NCBI GenBank assembly: GCA_001873075.1
Contig: MNYL01000221.1
Coordinates: 1-25,705, forward strand
Direction: 5' to 3'
From: Fibrobacteres bacterium CG2_30_45_31
GTDB lineage: Bacteria; Fibrobacterota; Fibrobacteria; Fibrobacterales; Fibrobacteraceae
Length of the DNA stretch: 25,705 bases
Below the pieces are notes generated by a model. It saw nothing but the letters and a program-made list of their open reading frames with translations. It was not told the DNA's origin and did no database searches. Made by a program: the position numbers and the translations under genes. This document shows positions 14,187-21,429 of this stretch, piece by piece; the first letter of the stretch is position 1, and every line of letters starts with the position of its first letter.

Positions 14187-15392
14187 ATGACGACATCTGA
14201 TTCTCCCAGCTTGACTGAGTCCCTTTTGCGAATTATAAATAATGATCTCAAGCATATTAAGTTATGCATAATGATTGTTGTTGTACCTACGTTAATCGCT
14301 TTTGTTGCTGTAATGTGGTTGATAAAACCGACATATTCTGCATCTGCCATTGTGACGCCTCCGGCTTCAACTAGTTCGATGGGAAATTTGAGTGGTATGC
14401 TGAGTGGGGATATGTCTTCTTATGCTTCTTTGCTTGGCTTGTCATCAGGCTCCAATGATGCGGATGCTATCTGGACTTTTTTCAATTCATGGGAATTACA
14501 CGATCAGGTGATTACCAAATTTAATTTGGCGGAACACTATGAGTTTAAGGGAAAATTCCATGCTGATTTGTTAAAAGCATTTCGCCGGAATTTTTCATTG
14601 ACGCAGACTAAAGAAGACATGCTGGAAGTGGCGATTGAAGATGAGGATTATAAACTTGCGGCACAAATGGTTCAATTTATGCTTGTGCAAGCAGATTCCA
14701 TGTACAATGCATTTAAAACGGCTCAGGCTCGTCAATCGAGAGAATACTTTGAAAGTAGAATCAACAAATGTCTTGTAACTCTGGATTCATTGGAACATGA
14801 TTTTGTGAATTTTCAGGTAAAAAATAATTTTTATGAGCCTTCGATACAGATGGAATCAACGATTAAATATTTAGGAGAACAAGAAGCTCAGCGTGAGGCG
14901 GTGGATGTCGAGTTAAATTATGAACGCATGAATAGAGGCGTGGATTCAAAAAAATATGAAGAACTTCAGAAGCGTTATCGGAGTTTGGATGCCTCGCTGT
15001 CTCGGACACTCAATGGAAAACGGGAATCTTTAGGCTTGATTGCGCTCAAAAAATCGCCCGATTTAGGAGCTAAATATATGCGAAAAGAGTCGGAAATTCG
15101 GGTCCAGGAAACGATGTATAAAATGCTCCGCCAGCAAAGTGAACAATTATTGTTAGAAGAAGCAAAAACGATGAAAAATCTGCATGTCTTGCAAGCTCCT
15201 TGGGAGAATGATAAAAAAGTGGCACCGTTACGCGGAGTGATATTAGTTTTTATTGTTTTTGTGACATTTTTGTTTGCTACGTTATTTTGTAATTTTCTTG
15301 CTTTTATTGAAGAAGAAAAAAAACGCAATTCTCAGTTTGCTTTGCTATGGACACAATTTCTTGGGTTCTTTCGTAAAAAAGTGGTCCATTAA
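14187..15392 (+). CDS. Wzz-type chain-length determinant / polysaccharide co-polymerase, no kinase domain
   Basis: The 401-residue protein has the classic co-polymerase layout: a short cytoplasmic N-terminus, TM1 at about residues 26-47, a long periplasmic region with predicted coiled coil (about 200-340), and TM2 at about 350-373. A proline-containing segment (APWENDKKVAPLRG) precedes TM2. A glycine/serine-rich stretch with MGNLSGMLSGDMSSYASLLG follows TM1. Only about 28 residues follow TM2, so there is no tyrosine autokinase domain of the Wzc type. It would set polymer length and couple to the upstream Wza-like protein. No clear Shine-Dalgarno is seen in the 6-base gap, so translational coupling is likely. 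Confidence 0.85.
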   Translation: MTTSDSPSLTESLLRIINNDLKHIKLCIMIVVVPTLIAFVAVMWLIKPTYSASAIVTPPASTSSMGNLSGMLSGDMSSYASLLGLSSGSNDADAIWTFFNSWELHDQVITKFNLAEHYEFKGKFHADLLKAFRRNFSLTQTKEDMLEVAIEDEDYKLAAQMVQFMLVQADSMYNAFKTAQARQSREYFESRINKCLVTLDSLEHDFVNFQVKNNFYEPSIQMESTIKYLGEQEAQREAVDVELNYERMNRGVDSKKYEELQKRYRSLDASLSRTLNGKRESLGLIALKKSPDLGAKYMRKESEIRVQETMYKMLRQQSEQLLLEEAKTMKNLHVLQAPWENDKKVAPLRGVILVFIVFVTFLFATLFCNFLAFIEEEKKRNSQFALLWTQFLGFFRKKVVH

Positions 15393-16679
15393 ATGTTTTC
15401 ACTCATTGGTGAATATCCAGAATCAACGATTCTTTTTCTTCTTGCGGGGGCTAGTCTTTTTCAGGTCTGGTGGCTTAAAAAAGATTTTTTTTCTCCCATA
15501 AACATATATGTTTTTTGCCAATGCCTAACGTTAGGTATAGCTTATATGCAATTAGATGTAGCCATGACTGATTTTCATATCAAAACATGGCTGGTTTGGA
15601 TTGGAGCCTTACTGTCGTTTAGTTCTGGGTGTATTCTTTATGAATGTGTAAGTCCTCCTCGGACTTCTTGTAGTAATAGAGAATGTGTTAATTATGATTG
15701 GAAGAAGCATTTTATTTTTTCTTGTTGCATTTTGGGGCTTTATTTGATCGGAATTATTGGTTTGCTTCAAAAAGTTGGGACTTTGATTGTTTTTGCTGAA
15801 GAACCAGCTAAGTGGACATCTGTGGATATAAATTACGGCTATTATTCTAGTCTTGTTGCAAGTGCTCCTTTGGTTATTTTGTTTTTTGGTGTTGCGTCGT
15901 TTAAATCTATGAATCCATTGAAAGGATACCGTAACATTTCTCGGTTTGTAGTTCTAATTATAACGATATTAAATGTTTTGGCATATCCTAGCCGAACTAC
16001 TTTTTTTATGTGTATCGGTTTTTTTTTGCTTTTTTTCAATTATTTAAAGAAAAAAATTTCTGTTCTTTGGATTATACTAGTATTCGCTATTGGCGTTGCT
16101 GTTTTTGTATCAATTGCCTCTATCCGTGCACAATATGGGATGGGCTCAGTCGAAAATATGGCACTTGATGCTGTCATGTCGATGCCCTATAAGTATGTGG
16201 CTAACAATTACTGGAATTTAGACTATGTGCTTAATCCATTGCCAGATCAGACTCTACATCCACATACATACGGGATGGATTTCTTTGCTGGAATGCTTGA
16301 ATACTCTCATCTTCCGGCAGCCTTAAGAAATAGTTTCGGATGGGATGGATTATTTAATGAAAGCGTAATGAAAGTTAATGGCTATAATACCACGGGATAC
16401 CTGTGGGAGGTCTATAAAGATTTTTATATGCCAGGAATTTTTGTTTTTCCATTTATTTGTGGCCTTGGAATATCAGCATTATATCGGCGTCTAAAGTATG
16501 CTCTTACACCACGGACATTGATGTTTTATGTGTTCTTTATTTATTTTATTGGCTTTTGGTTCTTTTTAGCTGGTTATAAGCAGGGAATATATTGGGTGTG
16601 GGGCATTTTGATTTATATGTTCACAACTTCATGTATAAAACATAGGATTGTAGGAGATGACTCGAATACCTGTGTTTGA
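15393..16679 (+). CDS. Wzy-like oligosaccharide repeat-unit polymerase (O-antigen polymerase family)
   Basis: A 428-residue integral membrane protein with about ten or more hydrophobic segments. The large periplasmic loop near residues 245-340 contains MPYKYVANNYWNLDYVLNP and NGYNTTGYLWEVYKDF; the NT-GYLWE-DF arrangement resembles the oligosaccharide repeat unit polymerase family. Wzy enzymes join lipid-linked repeat units at the periplasmic face. Sequence conservation is low in this family, so the call rests on topology, this loop and context. The ATG abuts the previous TAA with no ribosome-binding site. The DNA is very AT-rich, with T9 at 16019-16027. Confidence 0.75.
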   Translation: MFSLIGEYPESTILFLLAGASLFQVWWLKKDFFSPINIYVFCQCLTLGIAYMQLDVAMTDFHIKTWLVWIGALLSFSSGCILYECVSPPRTSCSNRECVNYDWKKHFIFSCCILGLYLIGIIGLLQKVGTLIVFAEEPAKWTSVDINYGYYSSLVASAPLVILFFGVASFKSMNPLKGYRNISRFVVLIITILNVLAYPSRTTFFMCIGFFLLFFNYLKKKISVLWIILVFAIGVAVFVSIASIRAQYGMGSVENMALDAVMSMPYKYVANNYWNLDYVLNPLPDQTLHPHTYGMDFFAGMLEYSHLPAALRNSFGWDGLFNESVMKVNGYNTTGYLWEVYKDFYMPGIFVFPFICGLGISALYRRLKYALTPRTLMFYVFFIYFIGFWFFLAGYKQGIYWVWGILIYMFTTSCIKHRIVGDDSNTCV

Positions 16680-17628
16680 TATGATGAAAGGGATCGCGAT
16701 CCTTTTCATGATTATAGGCCATTGTCAGATTCCTGATAGTTTGCATCGCATTATTTATCTTTTTCATCTCCCCCTGTTTTTTATTGTATCTGGTTATTTC
16801 TATAAGAACAATAGTCTGAAACTTCAGTTGGTCAAAGATTTAAAACGTTTGGTCGTTCCTTATTTTTTGTGTGCTTTTGTGGTTGGAATAAAATATGGAA
16901 TAGATGCTTTTCGTCTTCATGATTTTTCAAAAATCCCAGATTTTTGCCTTGCCGTAATATGGGGCTCCTGCCCGATACAAATAGAAGATTTGTCTTTACC
17001 GGATATAGGGCCGATATGGTTTTTACTTGCACTGTTTTGGTGTCGACAAATATTTAATTGGATCATGACTTATAAGTCAGGCCCCATTTTTGTAATTAGC
17101 ATTGCGTTATTTTCGACTTTGCTTAGTCAATTTGTCATTTTCCCATGGAGTATTCTACAGGGCATGAGTGGCATGTTATTTTATTTAATGGGTTTTTTAT
17201 TTGCTCATCATCAGAATTCTAGGCATACTCTGTTACCATTAAGCGTACTAATTATCCCCATTGCGTATTTCTATGGTGCAATTGATATGCACACAGGACT
17301 ATATCCTAATTTTACAATGAACGTTCTCGGCGCTTTGGCGGCTTCCTATTTATTGTATGTATTTTTAGACTTCATTTCTCAGATACATTTTTTGCGAAGC
17401 AGCATGTCTTGGCTCGGAGAATGGTCTTTATTAATATTGGGAGTTCATTATATAGAATTTATGCTAATTAATTGGAATGCCAAGATTTCTTTTTGGATGG
17501 AGACTTGCGAAGAGCCTGTTGTTTGGGTAATTGGGATTCGTATTTTGAGCATTATTGCGTCCGTTTTTTTTCTGTCACGAATTTCTTTTATAAAGCAAAT
17601 TTTTGTTGGTGGGGCAAAAACAAAATAA
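16657..17628 (+). CDS. Acyltransferase family 3 membrane protein (polysaccharide O-acylation)
   Basis: The 323-residue product begins MTRIPVFDMMKGIAILFMII followed by GHC: Asp8, Lys11 and His22 form the usual N-terminal signature of the acyltransferase-3 (OafA/WecH/NodX) family. FHLPLFFIVSGYF (36-48) and the GPIWFLLALFWC segment are also typical. About ten membrane segments are expected. Members move acyl groups, commonly acetyl, onto sugars. No SGNH domain is attached. It overlaps the end of the polymerase gene by 23 bases, with AGGA (16644-16647) 9 bases from the ATG, so it is part of the same operon. The acceptor sugar cannot be told from sequence. Confidence 0.88.
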   Translation: MTRIPVFDMMKGIAILFMIIGHCQIPDSLHRIIYLFHLPLFFIVSGYFYKNNSLKLQLVKDLKRLVVPYFLCAFVVGIKYGIDAFRLHDFSKIPDFCLAVIWGSCPIQIEDLSLPDIGPIWFLLALFWCRQIFNWIMTYKSGPIFVISIALFSTLLSQFVIFPWSILQGMSGMLFYLMGFLFAHHQNSRHTLLPLSVLIIPIAYFYGAIDMHTGLYPNFTMNVLGALAASYLLYVFLDFISQIHFLRSSMSWLGEWSLLILGVHYIEFMLINWNAKISFWMETCEEPVVWVIGIRILSIIASVFFLSRISFIKQIFVGGAKTK

Positions 17629-17680
17629 GGAAATGTATTAGTGTAGAGTTTCCGGTGAGCCTTATAAGTGGAATAAAAAA

Positions 17681-18967
17681 TTACCAGGCGAGTCTTTTCT
17701 TGTTGAAGAAGAACACAAAAAAAATGACAGTGATAACAACATCGCCGCTGAGGGTAAATAGCGGAATCAGATGAAATTGACTTGTAAGGGTAACCATTCC
17801 GAACGTCATCGCAATATTTGCTATTCCACCAATTAAAATTACGCCTACATATTTCCATATCTGTTTTTCTTTAAGCATCGTGGATATCATAGGCAATCTT
17901 ATTGCTTGCAAAATAAGAGATATGGACAATAAACGCAAACAGAATGAACTCGTTTCTAAAAGAGATGCCGTCCACGGCGCAGCAAAGAATAAAATTTTAA
18001 GCACAAATTGGGGAATAATTAGAAGCGGACTGGAAAGTATTGTAATGAAAAAAGTAAAGCTAAGAATATCACGAAGATGAATGTGGGAATCTAGTGTTTC
18101 ATGTTGGATGATAAGTGATGATGAAAGAAAAGAAATCATAAATCCAGAAGCAAGCATAATCAATTTATAACTAAAATTGAATGCAGCTAAGAATTCAGGT
18201 GGCGCGAGTACATCTGCCGCATAAATACCTATTGGTAGATATGCAAAACTAGTAAGACTCGCGAGAGCAAACGGAAATGCTTTATTGAGCATCAGTTTGA
18301 TGAAATAAACTGTTCGCCTCCTAAAAATGAGAATGCGTTTGTTAAATGCTGAGAATACGCCAAAACCCCATGCTGGGATTGCTGCGAATATCATGACAAA
18401 TGCAATAGATTCAATTTTATCCAGTTTCAGGTACAGTAATGCAAATCCCATGATGGCAGAATAAGAAATCGTGTGAAAAACTTTAGAAATAAGAAAACGT
18501 TTCCAAAATTTACCGCAGATAAAATACCAATCAAAGAATGCATGTTGAAAAATGAGGCCTAAAGTAAGGATCAGTTCACCACGAAAAGCTGGGTGATGCC
18601 ATCGTATGGTAAATGCAAATAGGCACATGAGCAACATGGATGTTATGGCTAAAAAGAATCGCAATTGAAAAATTTGTACAAGTAGCTGCCCATGAGTCGC
18701 GCGACGACCAAAAAAGGCTAGAACGAGTGTCGCTGTTCCGAAATCAGCAAGCGCACAAAAAATGAGATAGTCATTTTGTAGAACGCCGAGGTAACCGAAG
18801 TTAAGAGCTCCAAGGTTTTTCGCCATTAAGTTGGTGACAAAAAAAGTGGCGCATTGAATCAAAAAGTTCACGGCTGAAATGAAAATTCCGATCTGGATAT
18901 TTTTTAAAATATTTGACACACACGTAAAATAGTTGTTTTTCTGAAGAAAAGAAAAAAGAGTCCACAA
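17681..18967 (-). CDS. Wzx-like polysaccharide flippase (MOP superfamily), TTG start
   Basis: A roughly 428-residue membrane protein with 12 or so hydrophobic segments. The N-terminus after a short leader (IQIGIFISAVNFLIQCATFF, then NLMAKNLGALNFGYLGVLQN) is typical of Wzx/RfbX-type flippases, where a helix pair is followed by an LG-xxFG-xxG motif. These move undecaprenyl-linked repeat units across the inner membrane. No in-frame ATG precedes the first membrane helix. Of several TTG codons, the one at 18967-18965 is 7 bases from AAAAGG; TTG at 18973 is only one base away. It faces the plus-strand polysaccharide operon and must have its own promoter. The family call is good; the exact start is uncertain. 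Confidence 0.82.
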   Translation of the reverse strand: MWTLFSFLQKNNYFTCVSNILKNIQIGIFISAVNFLIQCATFFVTNLMAKNLGALNFGYLGVLQNDYLIFCALADFGTATLVLAFFGRRATHGQLLVQIFQLRFFLAITSMLLMCLFAFTIRWHHPAFRGELILTLGLIFQHAFFDWYFICGKFWKRFLISKVFHTISYSAIMGFALLYLKLDKIESIAFVMIFAAIPAWGFGVFSAFNKRILIFRRRTVYFIKLMLNKAFPFALASLTSFAYLPIGIYAADVLAPPEFLAAFNFSYKLIMLASGFMISFLSSSLIIQHETLDSHIHLRDILSFTFFITILSSPLLIIPQFVLKILFFAAPWTASLLETSSFCLRLLSISLILQAIRLPMISTMLKEKQIWKYVGVILIGGIANIAMTFGMVTLTSQFHLIPLFTLSGDVVITVIFFVFFFNKKRLAW

Positions 18968-18973
18968 TTTCAA

Positions 18974-19106
18974 ACCTTTTATTAACCGTCTTTTCTGCGA
19001 AACGATCCTAGTATGTTTCTTGTTCGGGATTTAACTATATTTCCGAAAGTAAAAGACATACGACCATCAGGGCCGGGTTAAATTGTAAGGCAAATAGAGG
19101 ACATGC
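18974..19106. promoter_or_regulatory. Divergent intergenic region between wzx-like and methyltransferase genes
   Basis: These 133 bases must hold the promoters for both flanking genes. On the plus strand, TATATTT at 19036-19042 could be a -10-like element, and GAGG at 19097-19100 is the methyltransferase ribosome-binding site, 6 bases before its ATG. On the minus strand, AAAAGG ends at 18975 next to the TTG starts of the flippase gene. No convincing -35 boxes, hairpins or long repeats are visible. Confidence 0.35.
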
Positions 19107-19850
19107 ATGAATATCATATTTAAGAAAACACTATGGGGCATTAGGAAGCTCTTTCTGCTTGCTGAATCCCGTTTTGATAGTCGATATTTGTCATTAGATG
19201 TTCCAATGTCTAAAATTGTTAGCCATCAAAATTGGTTGAACTACTTGTTTGAAATCGGCAATAAGCCTGGCTTGAGAATTTTAGAAATCGGTAGTCGTGA
19301 AGTCACGGGTCCATCGAAAGCGCGTAAGGGTTTCGAAAAAGCGGAATATGTAGGCTTTGATTTTTATTCAGGCAATAATGTTGATGTTGTAGGGGATGCT
19401 CACAAATTATCGAGCTATTTTGGGGAAAATGAAAAATTTGACATTATTTACTCAAGTGCCTGTTTTGAACACTTTGCTATGCCTTGGGTTGTGGCTACCG
19501 AAATTTCAAAATTATTGAAGGTTGGTGGGTTTGTTTTTGTAGAGACGCATTTTTCTTTTTCTTCACATGAAAGACCTTGGCATTTTTTTCAATTTAGTGA
19601 TATGGCGTTAAAAGTTTTATTTTCAGAAGCTCTCGGATTTGATTGTATTGAGGCTGGCATGTCTAACCCAATTGTAGGCAGATTTTCCTCATTAGCTGAT
19701 GATTATTTGAAAAATACTCCAGTATGGGGCCTTTACTGCCATAGCGAGTATCTTGGAAGGAAGGTAAGAAACGTTCAAGATTTTAATTGGCAAAATCTTG
19801 ATTTAGCTAATGTGGTGGGGAATACATCGTATCCAAAGCCAAATAGGTAA
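19107..19850 (+). CDS. SAM-dependent methyltransferase (class I)
   Basis: A 247-residue protein with a class I methyltransferase core. Motif I is LRILEIGSREVTGP (residues 56-69), the acidic end of beta 2 is YVGFDFY (81-87), DAHKL is at 97-101, the motif IV region is FDIIYSSACFEHFAMPW (111-127), and LLKVGGFVFVETHFS (136-150) follows. This resembles the Methyltransf_11-type enzymes common in polysaccharide clusters, so sugar methylation is the likely role; a capping or small-molecule role is possible. It stands alone, divergent from the flippase gene. Its DNA is as AT-rich as the rest of the cassette. Confidence 0.8.
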   Translation: MNIIFKKTLWGIRKLFLLAESRFDSRYLSLDVPMSKIVSHQNWLNYLFEIGNKPGLRILEIGSREVTGPSKARKGFEKAEYVGFDFYSGNNVDVVGDAHKLSSYFGENEKFDIIYSSACFEHFAMPWVVATEISKLLKVGGFVFVETHFSFSSHERPWHFFQFSDMALKVLFSEALGFDCIEAGMSNPIVGRFSSLADDYLKNTPVWGLYCHSEYLGRKVRNVQDFNWQNLDLANVVGNTSYPKPNR

Positions 19851-19948
19851 TGAGTGAGTTTGATGAAAAATTGGCTCTGAATATCCTAGTCATGAAATGG
19901 GATAATTCGGTTTTATGGGGTGATTGATGTGACGGAGTAAGCCCTAAA

Positions 19949-19962
19949 ATCAATTAATTGAT
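19949..19962. repeat. Perfect 14-base palindrome ATCAATTAATTGAT
   Basis: The sequence is identical to its reverse complement with no loop, so it is unsuited to form an RNA hairpin but suited to bind a dimeric protein. It is AT-only except for one C and one G, so chance occurrence in an AT-rich spacer is quite possible. It lies about 70 bases upstream of the tRNA-Leu gene. Confidence 0.3.
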
Positions 19963-19980
19963 AAATTATGCAGAGAAAGT

Positions 19981-20011
19981 AAAAAAGGGTCGATGAGTTG
20001 GGCCTTTTTTT
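19981..20011 (+). terminator. Probable intrinsic terminator upstream of tRNA-Leu
   Basis: AAAAAAGG (19981-19988) pairs with CCTTTTTT (20003-20010); after one G-G mismatch, TC can pair with GG, leaving a loop of about 8 bases. The right arm continues into T7 (20005-20011). It would end transcripts from the methyltransferase gene, whose stop is about 130 bases upstream. The hairpin is weaker in GC than the one at 12931, so confidence is moderate. Confidence 0.5.
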
Positions 20012-20032
20012 GTATTTTTGGGCTTCGAATAA
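20005..20032 (+). promoter_or_regulatory. Candidate tRNA-Leu/tig promoter (-10-like element)
   Basis: After T7, the sequence GTATTTTTGGG (20012-20022) puts a TATTTT element 14 bases before the first base of the mature tRNA, a good distance for a -10 box with a short 5' leader. No recognisable -35 box stands 16-18 bases upstream; that position is inside the terminator-like hairpin. The same T-tract-GTAT arrangement occurs at 12955-12966. This is inference from position and similarity. Confidence 0.35.
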
Positions 20033-20113
20033 GCGAGAGTGGCGGAATTGGCAGACGCACCAGACTTAGGATCTGGCGCCTTTGGCGTGAGGGTTCGACT
20101 CCCTCCCCTCGCA
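20033..20113 (+). tRNA. tRNA-Leu, anticodon UAG
   Basis: The sequence folds as a type II (long variable arm) tRNA. The acceptor is GCGAGAG with CCCTCGC (one A-C mismatch); the D stem is GCG/CGC; the anticodon stem is CCAGA/TCTGG with loop CTTAGGA, anticodon TAG at 20067-20069; the variable arm is CGCC-TTT-GGCG; the T arm is GAGGG-TTCGACT-CCCTC. The discriminator is A at 20113, as required for leucine. CCA is not encoded. It reads CUA and other CUN codons. It lies 39 bases before tig, so processing from a common transcript is possible. Confidence 0.96.
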
Positions 20114-20152
20114 TCATCGAAAGATGTAACAGTTTTTTATTACGGAGATTTC

Positions 20153-21412
20153 ATGACCGTTTCCATTAAAGAAACAAGCGCTACCGTCCGCACATTAGAC
20201 GTGACATTGCCTCAGGATTCCCTTACGGTTCCTTTTGAAAAGAAGCTTTCCAAGTACAGGAAAGAAGTCACCATTAAAGGGTTTCGCCCGGGTCAAGTGC
20301 CGAAGGCGATGATTCTTGCCCGTTTTGGTGATATGATCCGCCAGGAGGCGATCGATGAGGTATTGAACCAGACGATCACGGAAGAATTGAAAAAAGCGAA
20401 TATCAACCCCGTTACCCGATTGAAGATCGAAAACTTCAAGGATGATAAGGAACACGATATCACTTTTACGGCGATCGCTGAAGTGGATCCTGACATCAAT
20501 ATTCAGGGCTATGAATCCTTGGGTATTACCGTGCCGGATACGATGATTGATGGTGCTGAAGTGGATTCCGAAATTAAGCGTATGATGCAAATGTGGTCCA
20601 AGGATGCGTCTGTGGATCGTGCGGCAGCGAAGGGCGATGTCGTCGTTGGCAATTACGTTGACGTGATTATCGATGGTGAAAAGAAAGAGATGCCGGAAGA
20701 ACGCGAGTTCCGTTCTTTGCTCGGTGAATCTGCGTCCCCAGGATTTGATGAAGGTCTCCTAGGTGCAAAGAAAGGCGACAATAAGGTCATTAACTTTGTG
20801 TACCCAGCGGATCATAAGGATGAAGCCTATCGTGGTAAAAAAGCTGAATTCAAGGTGGAAGTCACGGATATCCGTGAAATTGTGCCCCCAACCATGGATG
20901 AGGGTTTCTTTGAACAAGTGGGCGTGAAAGATGAGGCTGAACTCCGCACAAACATTCAGGAAAGTATTGCCAGTAACAAGAAGCAGACGGTTAGGAATAA
21001 GGCGGTCAATGAAGCGATTGATAAGTTGATCGAAATGAATCCGTTTGACGTTCCTCAGGGGCGTGTTATTGATCTTATCAAGTACAGCCTCAAGCAGCAT
21101 GCGGAAAATAAAGAAGAAGAAATAGAACCCACCGAGGAACAACTCAAAACATTGAGCCCGGAAGCCGTTCACGAGATTAAGAAACATCGCATTTTGGACT
21201 TTATTGCCAATAAAGAAAAGTTGAAAGCAAGTCAGGCGATGGTGGATGCTCGTTTGCATGAAATGGCATTTGCCTATCATGTTGATTTTGAATCTTTGAA
21301 GGGCCACTTCCGCCAGACGGGCCGCATTGTAAGCCTTCGCGAAGAACTTCGCATTGAGGCCGCTGCGGACTTTATCGTGGGCATTCGTCCAGTAACAGAA
21401 GAAGTTAAGTAG
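20153..21412 (+). CDS. tig: Trigger factor (ribosome-associated chaperone)
   Basis: From the ATG at 20153 the product is 419 residues, close to the usual length. The N-terminal ribosome-binding domain has the signature GFRPGQVP at residues 43-50, which docks on L23. The FKBP-type peptidyl-prolyl isomerase domain covers about 150-235 (FDEGLLGAKKGDNKVINFVY), and the remainder is the helical chaperone C-domain. ACGGAG (20142-20147) lies upstream of the ATG. The reading frame is open back through the tRNA gene, but that extension translates tRNA sequence and is not real. It leads the tig-clpP-clpX-lon cluster. Confidence 0.97.
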   Translation: MTVSIKETSATVRTLDVTLPQDSLTVPFEKKLSKYRKEVTIKGFRPGQVPKAMILARFGDMIRQEAIDEVLNQTITEELKKANINPVTRLKIENFKDDKEHDITFTAIAEVDPDINIQGYESLGITVPDTMIDGAEVDSEIKRMMQMWSKDASVDRAAAKGDVVVGNYVDVIIDGEKKEMPEEREFRSLLGESASPGFDEGLLGAKKGDNKVINFVYPADHKDEAYRGKKAEFKVEVTDIREIVPPTMDEGFFEQVGVKDEAELRTNIQESIASNKKQTVRNKAVNEAIDKLIEMNPFDVPQGRVIDLIKYSLKQHAENKEEEIEPTEEQLKTLSPEAVHEIKKHRILDFIANKEKLKASQAMVDARLHEMAFAYHVDFESLKGHFRQTGRIVSLREELRIEAAADFIVGIRPVTEEVK

Positions 21413-21429
21413 TAAAAGGGAGGCTCGCT

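Larger units (their letters stand above)
19851..20032. other. Intergenic region before tRNA-Leu, no gene seen
   Basis: I see no credible coding sequence in these 182 bases; the longest ATG-initiated frames stop within a few codons. The segment contains a 14-base palindrome (19949-19962), a terminator-like hairpin (19981-20011) and a T-rich GTAT segment just before the tRNA gene. It marks the right boundary of the AT-rich polysaccharide cassette. Confidence 0.6.

Noticed and set aside
17629..17680. GGAAA...TTTCC as a terminator between the convergent genes.
   Set aside because: The stem is only 5 bp with a 15-base loop and no T tract on either strand.
20033..20113. tRNA-Leu as an integration site for the polysaccharide cassette.
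   Set aside because: Integrases normally use the tRNA 3' end, but the cassette lies on the 5' side. I see no integrase gene and no repeat of the tRNA 3' end on the other side of the cassette.
20039..20152. The trigger factor reading frame stays open for 38 codons upstream of its ATG.
   Set aside because: The extension is translated tRNA-Leu and leader sequence. The ATG at 20153 has a ribosome-binding site and gives the family N-terminus.
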